The position numbers were made by a program, and so were the translations under genes. Shown here piece after piece: positions 1 to 10,173 of a stretch of DNA of 64,000 bases; the stretch's first letter is position 1; every line of letters begins with the position of its first letter. The notes beneath the pieces are model-generated. The model saw only the letters and a list, made by a program, of their open reading frames with translations. It was not told the DNA's origin and did no database searches. The DNA is from Micromonospora sp. NBC_00389 (lineage in GTDB: Bacteria; Actinomycetota; Actinomycetes; Mycobacteriales; Micromonosporaceae): contig NZ_CP107947.1 of NCBI RefSeq assembly GCF_036059255.1, positions 6,262,001 to 6,326,000 of the forward strand, in the 5' to 3' direction.

Positions 1-1
1 G

Positions 2-76
2 CTGGTCGCGGGTGCCGTACCGGCCCGGGTCCTGCTGCGGCGGCGCAGCCTGCCGGCCCTGAGCGACGGACGCTGA
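2..76 (+). CDS. C-terminal end of an unidentified protein
   Basis: An open frame enters from the window edge and ends at TGA 74-76. The visible 24 residues end in an arginine-rich tail (VLLRRRSLPALSDGR). This resembles the cytoplasmic tail of a membrane protein such as a permease, but too little is present to assign a family. Confidence 0.4.
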   Translation: MVAGAVPARVLLRRRSLPALSDGR

Positions 77-186
77 CCGTGCGCACGGCTGGATCGCCGC
101 TCGGACCCGTCCTCCGGATCGTCGGGGGCCGGATCCGGCCGGCGGCCGCGGTCCGGTGCCGGCGCGCCGCCGGTACGATCGCCGCG

Positions 187-1404
187 ATGATCCGCACAAC
201 GATGTCGGCGCTGGCGTACCTGTTCAGCAGCCTCGTCGCTGGTGTCGTCGGCCTCGCCTGGGCCGTGGCGTCCACCCTCGGCGTCGGTCTGCTGGCGATC
301 ACGCAGCTCGGCGGCCCGGCGTTCCTCGGCGCCGCCTGGGTGACCCGGCGCCTCGCCGACCTGGAGCGGCACCGGGCCGGTTGGGTGCTCGGCACCGCGA
401 TCGCCGCGCCGTACCTGCCGATCGAGGGCGCAACCATGCGGCAGCGGGTCAGCGCGGTCGCCGTGCAACCGGCCACCTGGCGGGACCTGGCCTGGCTGGT
501 CGCGCTGTTTCCGCTGGGCCTGGCAGGCGGGATCGCCGCCATCGTGATCACCGTCGTCGATCTCGCCGCCGTTGTGGCGCCGGTATGGGCGTGGGCGGTG
601 CCGAACCCGCACGCACCGTTCCCGATGCGTCCGCTCATGACGACGGTGCCGGGCCGGTTCGGCCTGACCGTCCTCGGCGTGCTGCTGTTGCCGGTCACCG
701 CGTGGTTCCTGCGGACCGCCGGGCTGCTCCAGGCCCGTACGGCCCGGGTCCTCCTGGCGCCCGGCGCGCACCGGCACCTGGTCGAGGAAGCTGCCCGACT
801 CGCGCAGACCCGCCGTCGGGTCGTCGACGCCCAGGCGGCGGAGCTGCGTCGGATCGAGCGGGACCTGCACGACGGCGCCCAGGCCCGGATCGTGGCCGCC
901 GGCATGACGCTGGCACTGGCTGCCCGCAAGCTGCGGGCAGGTGCGGCCGCCGCATCCGACGTGGACCTCGCCCGCCGGCAGCTCGACGACGCCCTCACCG
1001 AGCTGCGCCGGCTGGTACGCGGCATCCATCCGCCGATCCTCACCGACCGGGGGCTGCACGCCGCTGTCGCCGCCCTGGCCGGCGACAGCCCGCTCAGCGT
1101 CGAGATTCGGGGCGACCCGGACGACCGTTACCCGCCGGCGGTCGAGTCGGCGGCCTACTTCGTCATCGCCGAGGGTCTCGCCAACGCGGGCAAACACGCC
1201 GACGCCCGGACGTGCGTCGTCACCCTCGCCCGAACCGCCGGCACGGTCACCGTCACGCTCACCGACGACGGACAGGGCGGTGCCGACCCGTCCGGATCCG
1301 GGCTCGACGGTCTGCGCCGCCGCGTCGAGGCACTCGACGGCCGGCTCACCATCACCAGTCCACCCGGCGGTCCCACCGTCCTGTCCGCGGAGCTACCCCA
1401 CTGA
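187..1404 (+). CDS. two-component sensor histidine kinase (HisKA_3/NarL-type)
   Basis: Membrane sensor kinase that would phosphorylate the response regulator encoded immediately downstream. Hydrophobic segments fill the first ~200 residues. The HisKA_3 dimerisation motif RIERDLHDGAQ has its phospho-acceptor His at about residue 228. An HATPase_c domain follows, with N-box NAGKHA (about residue 333) and G-box DDGQGG. The ATG at 187 is preferred over an in-frame GTG at 79: a TACGAT -10 element at 174-179 lies 7 nt upstream of it, giving a leaderless transcript, and the extra N-terminus is low-complexity. The stop shares one base with the next start. The signal sensed is unknown. The adjacent ABC exporter suggests an export or envelope-stress role (inference). 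Confidence 0.9.
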   Translation: MIRTTMSALAYLFSSLVAGVVGLAWAVASTLGVGLLAITQLGGPAFLGAAWVTRRLADLERHRAGWVLGTAIAAPYLPIEGATMRQRVSAVAVQPATWRDLAWLVALFPLGLAGGIAAIVITVVDLAAVVAPVWAWAVPNPHAPFPMRPLMTTVPGRFGLTVLGVLLLPVTAWFLRTAGLLQARTARVLLAPGAHRHLVEEAARLAQTRRRVVDAQAAELRRIERDLHDGAQARIVAAGMTLALAARKLRAGAAAASDVDLARRQLDDALTELRRLVRGIHPPILTDRGLHAAVAALAGDSPLSVEIRGDPDDRYPPAVESAAYFVIAEGLANAGKHADARTCVVTLARTAGTVTVTLTDDGQGGADPSGSGLDGLRRRVEALDGRLTITSPPGGPTVLSAELPH

Positions 1405-2048
1405 TGCGCATCGTGATCGCCGAGGACCTGCTGCTGCTCCGGGACGGCATGGTACGGCTGCTGACCGACACCGGCCACACCGTCGTCGCCGCCGTCGACA
1501 CCGCACCCGCCCTGCTGGCGGCCGTCACCGAGCACCGACCCGACCTGTCGATCGTCGACGTTCGACTGCCACCCGGCTTTCGCGACGAAGGGCTCCGCGC
1601 CGCTCTGACGCTGCGTGCCACGGACCCGGACACCAAGGTGCTCATCGTCTCCCAGTACGTCGAACGGGCCTACGCCGTGGAACTGCTCGCCGACGGCCGG
1701 GGCGGTGTCGGGTACCTTCTCAAGGACCGCGTAACCGCTCTCGACGACTTCCTCGACGCGGTGGAGCGGGTCGCCCACGGTGGCACCGCCCTGGACCCGG
1801 AGGTGGTCCGCCAGCTGTTCACCCGCAACAGCCGCAACCACGGAGTCGACGGGCTCACCGCACGGGAACGAGAGGTGCTCGGCCTCATGGCCCAGGGCCT
1901 GTCCAACGCGGCCATCTGCGCCGCGCTCGTCCTGGCGCCGGTGTCGGTGGAGAAGCACATCACCAACATCTTCGCCAAGCTCGACCTGCCGCCGGCCGAG
2001 GACGCCAACCGGCGTGTTCGTGCGGTCCTCGCCTACCTCAACCACTAG
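1404..2048 (+). CDS. LuxR/NarL-family response regulator
   Basis: DNA-binding partner of the kinase, 214 aa. The receiver domain carries acidic E7/D8, phospho-acceptor D52 (SIVDVRLP) and the conserved K107 (YLLKDRV). A LuxR-type helix-turn-helix occupies roughly residues 148-212 (LTAREREVLGLMAQGLSN... VEKHITNIFAKL). Translational coupling to the kinase (TGATG overlap) indicates one transcript. A likely target is the ABC exporter starting 97 bp downstream, whose promoter region holds four phased repeats, although those repeats look more like a BTAD/SARP operator. Confidence 0.93.
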   Translation: MRIVIAEDLLLLRDGMVRLLTDTGHTVVAAVDTAPALLAAVTEHRPDLSIVDVRLPPGFRDEGLRAALTLRATDPDTKVLIVSQYVERAYAVELLADGRGGVGYLLKDRVTALDDFLDAVERVAHGGTALDPEVVRQLFTRNSRNHGVDGLTAREREVLGLMAQGLSNAAICAALVLAPVSVEKHITNIFAKLDLPPAEDANRRVRAVLAYLNH

Positions 2049-2081
2049 CCAGCCGTACGCGGCTCGGCCCGGCCGGCCGCC

Positions 2082-2122
2082 TTGTCGGTCGCGTGTCGGT
2101 GCCGTGTCGGGGCGGTGTCAGG
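2082..2122 (+). promoter_or_regulatory. four TGTCGG direct repeats at 11-bp period, plus -10
   Basis: TGTCGG begins at 2083, 2094 and 2105, and TGTCAG at 2116, all exactly 11 bp apart. Three of the four are preceded by G, giving the heptamer GTGTCGG. A possible -10 (CACGAT, 2132-2137) lies about 10 bp further on, 7 bp before the ATG at 2145, which has no Shine-Dalgarno. Heptamer repeats at 11-bp spacing just upstream of the -10 are the known binding pattern of SARP/BTAD activators. Confidence 0.6.
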
Positions 2123-2144
2123 TGCCCCGCGCACGATCTACGGC

Positions 2145-3121
<977 letters not shown>

Positions 3122-3125
<4 letters not shown>

Positions 3126-3949
3126 GCACCCTCGTCCGCACAGACCCCACGACGAGCCCTGTGCTCTCGACGGCCGCCCCGAACCCACGGCCGTTCCGGC
3201 TGGTCCGGCACTCACTGGCGCTCGCCAAGCGCAGCCTCATCAAGACCTGGCGTACGCCCGAGGCGCTCATCGACGTCACGCTGCAACCGGTGCTGTTCCT
3301 GATCATCTTCGTGTACATCTTCGGCGGCGCGGTCGCCGGCTCCACCCACGACTACCTGCAGTTCCTGCTGCCCGGCATCCTGGCGCAGACCATCGCCACC
3401 GGCGCCATAGCGATCGGCGTCAACCTCAACACCGACATCGCCAAGGGCATCTTCGACCGGTTCCGGTCGCTGCCGATCCCGCGCTCCGCGCCACTGCTCG
3501 GCGCGGTCCTGGGCGACGTCGTCCGGTACGTGATCGTCACGATCTCGACCCTCGCGATCGGCTACCTGCTCGGTTTCCGGATCGACTCCGACCCGCTGCG
3601 TGCGATCGCCGGCTGCCTGCTCGCGGTGCTGTTCGCGCTCTGCCTGAGCTGGCTGCCGGTCTTCGTGGGCATGAAGGTGCGTACCCCGGGAGCGGTGCAG
3701 GGCCTGATGTTCGCGTTGATCATGCCGCTGAGCTTCGCGTCGAACGTGTTCGTCAGCGCCGACACCCTGCCCGGTTGGATGCAGGCCTTCGTGGACGTCA
3801 ACCCGATGACCCACCTGGTGGCAGCGGTGCGCGGACTGTTCCTCGGCACGCCGGTCGGCTCGCACGTGTGGTGGACGCTCGCCTGGTGCGCCGGCTTCGT
3901 GGCGGTGTTCATGCCGCTGGCGCTGCGCGCGTATCGCAAGAAGATCTGA
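3122..3949 (+). CDS. DrrB-like ABC-2 family permease
   Basis: Membrane subunit (275 aa) pairing with the preceding ATPase. It has the ABC-2 layout: a cytoplasmic N-terminus of about 45 residues, then six hydrophobic segments, the first being LFLIIFVYIFGGAV. The conserved loop GIFDRFRSLPIPRSA and the DVNPMTHLV motif before the last segments are typical of DrrB proteins. Its stop lies one base from the stop of the convergent regulator gene. Confidence 0.92.
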
Positions 3950-3950
3950 C

Positions 3951-6900
3951 CTAGGCGAGCAGGTCGTCCATCAGCTCGCGGATCCGGGCGACGGCGGCGG
4001 CGACCGGCCGCTCGCGCCACGCGGCCAGCAACGGCTCACGCTGCTCCTCGTCTCCGAGGGCGGCGATGAGCCGTTCGCCGTGCCCGGGCGGGAAGAACGT
4101 CTCGACGTGGGTGCCGATCCGCGTACCGAGCGCGGACAGTTCGCGGGCGGCACCGACATCGCCCCGGTACGCGGCGAGTTCGGCGCCGCCCAGCGCCCAC
4201 GCCCCGATCACCGGCAGGTCCCGCGAGGACAGCGCGTCGGCGGCGGCGAGCGCGAGCAAGGTGGCGGCCTGGGAGACGGCGTCATCCGCCGACGACCGCC
4301 GTACCTCGGCCACCCGCACGTACAGGACCGCCACCGCGACCCGGAGCATGGCACGCGGCTGCGGCGGCGGCCCGGCCCACTCGGCGAGAGTGCGGGTCAC
4401 CCCGTCGGCGTGGGCGAGTGCCTCGTCGTACCGGGCGCGCTGCCAGGCGAGGTGCGCCAGGCCGAGACGCGCCTGCGCGATGTCCATCTGCTCGGCCTGG
4501 CCCGATGTCGCCGTCTCGCCCACCCGCCGCTCCGCCTCCGGATCGCCGGCCAGGGCGAGCTGCACGTCCAGCCGCACCCGGATCGACCGCGCGTCCTGCG
4601 TGGCGCCGACCAGTTCCATGTGCCAAACGCTGCGCGTCAGCCACTCGGCCGACCGGGCCTCCCCGCCTGGCATCAGGAACTGCCCGACGGCTCCCGCCGC
4701 CATCGCCATGCCCCAGTGGTCACCGACAACCTCGAATCGGCGGTACGCCTGCTCGGCGTCGACGATCGACGCCTGCGGCATGCCGCCGTTCTCCCGTACC
4801 GCCGCGCGGGCGAACAGGCCGAGCGCCTGCACGTACGGGTCCGGGTGCGCGATCATCTCGGCCGCGCTCTTCAGGCTCTCTTCCGGATCGGACTCGTCGA
4901 AGCCAGGCAACGCCGACGCGAGCGCGGTCAGCCGGGGCGACACCTCGGCGGGCCGCTCGGCCAGGAGTGTCCGAAGGGCCCGCCGGGCCAGCACGGCGAG
5001 CCGCAGCTCACCGCTGATGCCGGCGTTCACCCCGATCACGAGGCACGTCCAGGCGAGCCGGTCGGCGTCGGGCAGTGGCCGGCCGGTGGCCCGGCCGCGC
5101 AGGGTCGCCGAGCGTCGGCGTCGCTCCGGGTCCTCGACGTGCAACAGGCCGCGTGCCCAACCGACGACCTCGAGGTGCAGGCCGCGCACTGTCCAGAGGT
5201 GGAGCAGGGCGGTGGCGACGTCGATCGCGGCCGGCTCGTCGTCGTGCCCGAGCGCCCAGCGGAGGCCCGCGATCAGGTTGTCCTGCTCGGCGGCGCAGTG
5301 GTCGAGCGCCTCGACCTGTCCGGGGCCGACGAACCGGCCGGCGAGGGCGACGGCCAGCTCCCGAGCCCAACCGACCAGGCCGGTCATGGCGCAGGCCCGG
5401 TTGCCGGCCGCGTCGAGGCGGGCTTCACCGTACTCGCGGACGGTTTCGAGCATCCGGTAGCGGGGCGGGCCCTCTCCCTCGATCAGGGTCAGCAGGGACT
5501 GTTCGACGAGCGTCGCCAGGCCGCGTCGTACGTCCGGGGTCTGCGCGACCGCGGCGGCGAGGTCCGCGGTGAACGGCGCGGGGATGACCGCGAGCCGCTG
5601 GAGCAGCGCCTGGTCGTCGGGGGTGAGCAGTTCCCGGCTCCAGTCGACCATCGCCCACAGGCTCGCGTGCCGTTCCGGCAGGCCGCGCAGCGCATCGTCG
5701 AGCAGCGCGAACCGGTCGGTCAGCCCCGCGAGCACATCGTCGATCGGCATGTGGCGCAGTCGTGCGGCGGCCAGTTCAAGCGCCAGTGGCAGGTTGTCGA
5801 GCCGGTGGCACAGCGCGAGCGCCCGCTCGGCGTCCCAGGTCAGCACCGCACCGCCGGCTCTCGCCCGGGACTCGATGAGCCCGAGCGCGTCGGAGTCCGG
5901 CAACACGGTCAGTCGGTGGACCGTCTCGCCGGCCAGGCCCAACGGAGCCCGGCTGGTCGCGAGGACCGCGACCTCCGGCGAGGTCACCGCCAGCAGGTCG
6001 GCCACGACGGTGGCCGCCGCGTGGAGAACGTGCTCGCAGTTGTCCAGTACGACGAGCCCATCGACGTCCGGTGCCACGGCGCGCAGGCGCTCCTCGGGGC
6101 TGAGCACCCTCCGTTCGAGGCCCAGGTTGCCGCCGGTCGCCGAGGTGTCCGCGCCTCCAAGCGCCGCGAGCACCGTGGGCAGCACCTCGTCTGGCGAGCG
6201 CAGTCCGGCGAGTTCGACCACCCGTACCGACTGCCCGGCCGCCGCCGCGCGCCGCGCCACCTCGGCGGCGAGCCGGGTCTTGCCCGCACCGCCGGTCGCC
6301 ACGATCGTCACCAGAGCCGCCTCAGTGAGTGCCGCACGCACCGCTTCGACGTCCTGCTCCCGGCCGACGAGAGCGGTAACCGGGCGGCGCCACGCGGCGG
6401 GCAGGGCAATCCGCGCCGGCTGCCGGGGCGGTGCCACGACGGCCGGGGTGGTGAGCTCGCCGCGCAGTAGCGCCAGGTGGACCTGTGTGATCACGGGGGA
6501 CGGGTCGCTGCCGTACCGGTCGGCCAGTTCGGCGCGCAGCCGCTCGACCACCTCCAGTGCCTCCGCGTCCCGGCCCTGGGCGGCGAGGACCCGGACGAGC
6601 AGGGCAGCCGACGGCTCGTCCGGCGGCGTACGCGCGACAAGCCTGCGCAGGTCAGCCTCGTCGTACGGCCCCACACCGGCGAGTGCCGCCTCCGCGCGCA
6701 GCGCGGCGACGTCCGCGAACAGGCGCGCGTCCGCGGCGGTGACGAGCTCCGGGACCTCGGGGAACAGGGCACGGGCCTGGTCGGCTGAGCTGCGGGCGGC
6801 AAGGACGTCACCGGTCCCGAGTACGGCACGCGCCCGCTCGACGAGCGCCCGCGCCTCGACCGCGTCAACGGTGACCTGCTCGGCGGGCAGGCGGTATCCC

Positions 6901-7148
6901 GCCGGCACCGCGACCACGGGCAGCCCGAGGCGGCGTACCCGGGACACGAGCGCCTGCACGGCACCGGGCGCGTCGTCGGGGGGCGCGCCGTCCCACACGG
7001 CGTCCACGAGCAGCGCGGTGGAGACCGCCCGCCCGCGCGCGTCGACGAGCGCGCGGAGCACCGCCGCAAGCCGCTCGCCCCGGACCGGCCGGCCGTCGAC
7101 GGCGAGCGGGCCGAGGATCGTGATCTGCACGGACCCAGCATCCCCCAC
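3951..7148 (-). CDS. BTAD/AfsR-like transcriptional regulator with NB-ARC and TPR
   Basis: Large regulator (1065 aa). The N-terminus is a shortened OmpR-type winged helix (ITILGPLAVDG... LLVDAVW), followed by a bacterial transcriptional activation domain to about residue 240 (ALLVRVLAAQGRDAEALEVV). An AAA/NB-ARC ATPase follows, with Walker A ATGGAGKTRLA near residue 285, Walker B GLVVLDNCEHVL and the LATSRAPLGL sensor. The rest is TPR-like helical repeat. Such proteins activate secondary-metabolism or export genes by binding direct heptamer repeats. The repeat array at 2082-2122, before the neighbouring ABC exporter, is an obvious candidate target (inference). A GTG at 7130 (VQITILGPL) is an alternative start. 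Confidence 0.88.
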   Translation of the reverse strand: MGDAGSVQITILGPLAVDGRPVRGERLAAVLRALVDARGRAVSTALLVDAVWDGAPPDDAPGAVQALVSRVRRLGLPVVAVPAGYRLPAEQVTVDAVEARALVERARAVLGTGDVLAARSSADQARALFPEVPELVTAADARLFADVAALRAEAALAGVGPYDEADLRRLVARTPPDEPSAALLVRVLAAQGRDAEALEVVERLRAELADRYGSDPSPVITQVHLALLRGELTTPAVVAPPRQPARIALPAAWRRPVTALVGREQDVEAVRAALTEAALVTIVATGGAGKTRLAAEVARRAAAAGQSVRVVELAGLRSPDEVLPTVLAALGGADTSATGGNLGLERRVLSPEERLRAVAPDVDGLVVLDNCEHVLHAAATVVADLLAVTSPEVAVLATSRAPLGLAGETVHRLTVLPDSDALGLIESRARAGGAVLTWDAERALALCHRLDNLPLALELAAARLRHMPIDDVLAGLTDRFALLDDALRGLPERHASLWAMVDWSRELLTPDDQALLQRLAVIPAPFTADLAAAVAQTPDVRRGLATLVEQSLLTLIEGEGPPRYRMLETVREYGEARLDAAGNRACAMTGLVGWARELAVALAGRFVGPGQVEALDHCAAEQDNLIAGLRWALGHDDEPAAIDVATALLHLWTVRGLHLEVVGWARGLLHVEDPERRRRSATLRGRATGRPLPDADRLAWTCLVIGVNAGISGELRLAVLARRALRTLLAERPAEVSPRLTALASALPGFDESDPEESLKSAAEMIAHPDPYVQALGLFARAAVRENGGMPQASIVDAEQAYRRFEVVGDHWGMAMAAGAVGQFLMPGGEARSAEWLTRSVWHMELVGATQDARSIRVRLDVQLALAGDPEAERRVGETATSGQAEQMDIAQARLGLAHLAWQRARYDEALAHADGVTRTLAEWAGPPPQPRAMLRVAVAVLYVRVAEVRRSSADDAVSQAATLLALAAADALSSRDLPVIGAWALGGAELAAYRGDVGAARELSALGTRIGTHVETFFPPGHGERLIAALGDEEQREPLLAAWRERPVAAAVARIRELMDDLLA

Positions 7149-7300
7149 CGGTGGGCCGGGTCGCCGGCCACCCGCTTGTGGTCATCGCTTGCCCCGAGGA
7201 TCGGGGTTCAGGTCGCGGGACGCATACCCGGAGCCCGAGCGGCTGCTGAAGGCGCGGGGTGGGCCGCCCGCCGATCCGTGGGCGTGTGAGGATGCAGCTC

Positions 7301-8350
7301 GTGCGTGCCGTGATCTTCGACGAGTTCGGCGTCCGACCCGAGGTCCGTGACGTCCCGGACCCGGTGCCGCCACCCGGGGGCGCCGTCATCCGTGTCGAGG
7401 CGACCGGGTTGTGCCGCAGCGACTGGCACGGTTGGCAGGGGCACGATTCCGACATCCGACCGCCACACGTCCCCGGTCACGAGTTCGCGGGCGTCGTCAC
7501 GGCGGTCGGCACCGGCGTACGCGGCTGGCGGCCCGGCGACCGGGTCACCGCACCCTTCGTCTGCGCGTGTGGGCAGTGCGCGGCCTGCCTGGCGGGCGAC
7601 CAGCAGGTCTGTGAACGCCAGACGCAGCCCGGCTTCACCCACTGGGGGTCGTTCGCCGAGTACGTCGCGCTGCACAATGCCGACGTCAACCTGGTCCGGC
7701 TCCCCGACGAGCTGGACTACCCGGCCGCGGCGGCGCTCGGCTGCCGGTTCGCCACGGCGTTCCGCGCGGTGGTCAGTCAGGGGCGGGTCGGCGCCGGCGA
7801 GTGGGTGGCGGTGCACGGCTGCGGCGGCGTGGGACTCTCTGCAGTGATGATCGCCGCGGCCTGCGGCGCGCGGGTGGTGGCGATCGACATCGCCCCCGCC
7901 GCGCTCGAGCTGGCCAGGAGCTTCGGTGCCACGGTCTGCCTGGACGGCAGCACCCTCACCGGCCCGGGCGCGGTGGCCGCCGCCGTTCGGGAGGCGACCG
8001 GCGGCGGGGCGCACCTGTCGCTCGACGCACTGGGCAGTCACGCCACCTGCATAGCCTCGGTGGAGTGCCTGCGGCGGCGGGGACGGCACGTTCAGGTCGG
8101 ACTTCTTCCCACCGCCCAGGGCCGTCCGGCCGTGCCGATGGAGCTCGTGATCGCGTTCGAGCTGGAGCTGCGCGGCAGCCACGGGATGGCGGCGCACGCC
8201 TACCCGGAGCTACTCGGGCTGGTCACCGCCGGCGTGCTGCGCCCAGCCGAGCTGATCACCCGCACCATCGGCCTCGACGAGGTGCCTCACGCGTTGGCCA
8301 CGATGGACCAGCCCGGTCACGGGGGAATGTGCCTCATCCACCCCCGATGA
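7301..8350 (+). CDS. zinc-dependent alcohol dehydrogenase (MDR family)
   Basis: Medium-chain NAD(P)-dependent alcohol dehydrogenase, about 349 aa. Catalytic-zinc ligands appear as GLCRSDWHGW and PGHEFAG. The structural-zinc Cys cluster is CACGQCAACLAGDQQVC. The dinucleotide fold motif is GCGGVGLSAV, followed by acidic AIDIAP, which favours NAD. GTG 7301 is preferred over ATG 7292 because GAGG at 7288-7291 lies 9 nt from the GTG but touches the ATG. A CCCCGA/TCGGGG inverted repeat (7192-7206) lies in the divergent intergenic region. Substrate unknown; no pathway partners are adjacent. Confidence 0.9.
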   Translation: MRAVIFDEFGVRPEVRDVPDPVPPPGGAVIRVEATGLCRSDWHGWQGHDSDIRPPHVPGHEFAGVVTAVGTGVRGWRPGDRVTAPFVCACGQCAACLAGDQQVCERQTQPGFTHWGSFAEYVALHNADVNLVRLPDELDYPAAAALGCRFATAFRAVVSQGRVGAGEWVAVHGCGGVGLSAVMIAAACGARVVAIDIAPAALELARSFGATVCLDGSTLTGPGAVAAAVREATGGGAHLSLDALGSHATCIASVECLRRRGRHVQVGLLPTAQGRPAVPMELVIAFELELRGSHGMAAHAYPELLGLVTAGVLRPAELITRTIGLDEVPHALATMDQPGHGGMCLIHPR

Positions 8351-8365
8351 AGGGGATGTCCCACG

Positions 8366-10015
8366 TCACGGCGATGCGGACGTGGCAGCGCTGAGTGCGC
8401 CCTCGTTCCCGCTGCGATCCAACGCGGACACGCAGTAGGAGAGCGGGCCGTCGGCTGGGGCGGTGCGGTCGACCCAGCCCGTACCACGGGCGGTGCCGAC
8501 GAGCCGGGCGGTGTCGCCGTCCACCCGGTAGACGGCGAAGCTCGCGGCGCCGTCCCCCCGCCAGGTCAGCGCCACCCCGCCGGTGTCCGCACGCCGCACG
8601 CCGGTGACCGTGGGCGCGGCCGGCGGCGGCGCCGCCGGTAGCTGCGCCATCACGGGTACCAGCGCCGGGCCGGCGTAGTGCGCCGCGCTGTACCGGCTGA
8701 CCGCCCCGAGTTTGTCGGCCCGCACCTGCCGGGCGCTGAAGTGCACGCTTCCGCTCACCCCGTGCCGGCGGTTGAGCGTGAGCTGGCGGTCCAGCTCGGC
8801 CGGGTCGCGCCAGGCGCCACGCTCGCCCACCCGGTAGTCGGCCTGCCCGATGTAGAGCTGCACCCGGGTGCCCTTCACCGTGGCCGCCCACCATGGCAGG
8901 AGCTTGGCGTAGTCGGCCTTGTCGAACCCGATGTGCCAGTAGAGCTGCGGTACGACGTAGTCCAGCCACTGCTTTCGTACCCACAGTCGGGTGTCGGCGT
9001 AGATGTCGTCGTAGCTCTGCAGACCGGCGGTGGCTGAGCCGGCCGGGTCGGTGCGCGCGTTGCGCCAGATGCCGAACGGGCTGATCCCGAACTTCACCCA
9101 CGGCTTGATCGCCTTGATCCGTTCGCTCATCTCCCGGACCAGCGTGTTCACGTTGTCCCGCCGCCAGGCGTGTTTGTCCGCGAAGCCCTTGCCGTACCGG
9201 GTGAACGCCGCGCCGTCCGGGAAGTCCTGCCCGGCCTCCGGGTACGGGTAGAAGAAGTCGTCGAAGTGCACCCCGTCGACGTCGTACCGCTGGACGGCCT
9301 CCAGCATCGCGTCCTCCACGAAGGTGCGCGCTTCGGGAATTCCCGGGTTGAAGTAGAGGCGGCTGCCGGGTCGGTCGGCGCTGGGATAGGTGACCACCCA
9401 GTCGCGGTGCCGCCGCAGCGGGTGTGTCGGCGCGAGCTGGTCCAGCTTGGGGCCGGGCCCGCCGACCGTGGCCGGCTGCCCGCCCCGGTACGGGTTGAAC
9501 CAGGCGTGAAACTCCAGGTTGCGGGCGTGCGCCTCGGCGACCATGAACTCCATCGGGTCCCAGCCCGGGTCGCGGCCGTCGCGTCGTCCGGTCAGCCACT
9601 CCGACCAGGGCGCGTAGTTGGACGGCCAGAGCGCGTCCCCGCTTGGGCGCACGTGCACGAAAACCGCGTTGTGGTTGCGTCGCACGGCCAGGTCCAGCCA
9701 CCCGCGGAACTCCGCCCGCACCGTCTCGGCTGGCAACCCCCGGCGACTCGGCCAGTCGATGTTGTTCACCGTCGTGATCCACATGCCACGCAGTTCGCGG
9801 GGCGCCTGGGCCGGCCGACCCGCACAGGTGGGGATGTCGCCCGCCGCGCCGGCGACCGAGTTGCCCCGCTGCGGTGCGCCGCCTTCGCCCGCAACCCGGT
9901 CCCGCAACGACCAGGCACCGACCACGATCGCCATGACGAACGCGACGACCACTGCGACGAGCGCTCGGGCACGACGACGGCTATTGGGTGCGGCGGGCGG
10001 AGCGGCGGCGGGCAT
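8366..10015 (-). CDS. GHL10 (DUF187)-type family-10-like glycoside hydrolase
   Basis: Secreted or membrane-anchored glycosidase-like protein, 549 aa. An N-terminal transmembrane or signal segment (ARALVAVVVAFVMAIVVGAW) precedes the GHL10 barrel, recognisable from RGMWITTVNNIDWPS, EFHAWFNPYRG, DVDGVHFDDFFYPYP and PQLYWHIGFDKADY. A C-terminal fibronectin-III-like domain of about 90 residues follows (GVALTWRGDGAASFAVYRVDG). The ATG at 10015 is preceded 6 nt upstream by CAGACT; an upstream GTG at 10054 is possible. Family members are linked to cell-envelope or peptidoglycan glycans, but the substrate here is not shown by the sequence. Confidence 0.87.
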   Translation of the reverse strand: MPAAAPPAAPNSRRRARALVAVVVAFVMAIVVGAWSLRDRVAGEGGAPQRGNSVAGAAGDIPTCAGRPAQAPRELRGMWITTVNNIDWPSRRGLPAETVRAEFRGWLDLAVRRNHNAVFVHVRPSGDALWPSNYAPWSEWLTGRRDGRDPGWDPMEFMVAEAHARNLEFHAWFNPYRGGQPATVGGPGPKLDQLAPTHPLRRHRDWVVTYPSADRPGSRLYFNPGIPEARTFVEDAMLEAVQRYDVDGVHFDDFFYPYPEAGQDFPDGAAFTRYGKGFADKHAWRRDNVNTLVREMSERIKAIKPWVKFGISPFGIWRNARTDPAGSATAGLQSYDDIYADTRLWVRKQWLDYVVPQLYWHIGFDKADYAKLLPWWAATVKGTRVQLYIGQADYRVGERGAWRDPAELDRQLTLNRRHGVSGSVHFSARQVRADKLGAVSRYSAAHYAGPALVPVMAQLPAAPPPAAPTVTGVRRADTGGVALTWRGDGAASFAVYRVDGDTARLVGTARGTGWVDRTAPADGPLSYCVSALDRSGNEGALSAATSASP

Positions 10016-10125
10016 TGCCCCAGTCTGCCCAGGGTTGCCCGGCGGATGAAACACGATGGGCCGTTACTTAACGCTCAGCTAAGTCGGGCCGCTCATGCGG
10101 TGGCCGCTTCAGCCCACCCGCTTGC

Positions 10126-10165
10126 CGGGCCTCGGCGCCCAGGAATGCTGGGGCGTCGAGGCCCG
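10126..10165 (-). terminator. strong hairpin downstream of the chitinase
   Basis: CGGGCCTCG (10126-10134) pairs with CGAGGCCCG (10157-10165). The stem continues through a G-U pair and five more G-C pairs, leaving a 10-nt loop. It lies 8 bp past the chitinase stop. No U-tract follows, as is usual in actinobacteria. Confidence 0.75.
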
Positions 10166-10173
10166 ACCGCAGG

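Noticed and set aside
156..2048. Long frame (630 aa) covering the kinase in another reading frame and fused to the response regulator
   Set aside because: The first two thirds are Arg/Pro/Gly-rich shadow sequence. The true kinase motifs are in the frame starting at 187, and the regulator starts at 1404.
4080..6470. 796-aa plus-strand frame opposite the BTAD regulator
   Set aside because: It is a high-GC antisense shadow with no recognisable domain. The minus-strand frame has complete BTAD, NB-ARC and TPR motifs.
7182..7373. Minus-strand frame with ASRDLNPDPR, reminiscent of spurious ORFs over tRNA genes
   Set aside because: No cloverleaf, anticodon arm or 3' CCA could be traced in 7180-7300 on either strand, and the region is an ordinary divergent promoter gap.
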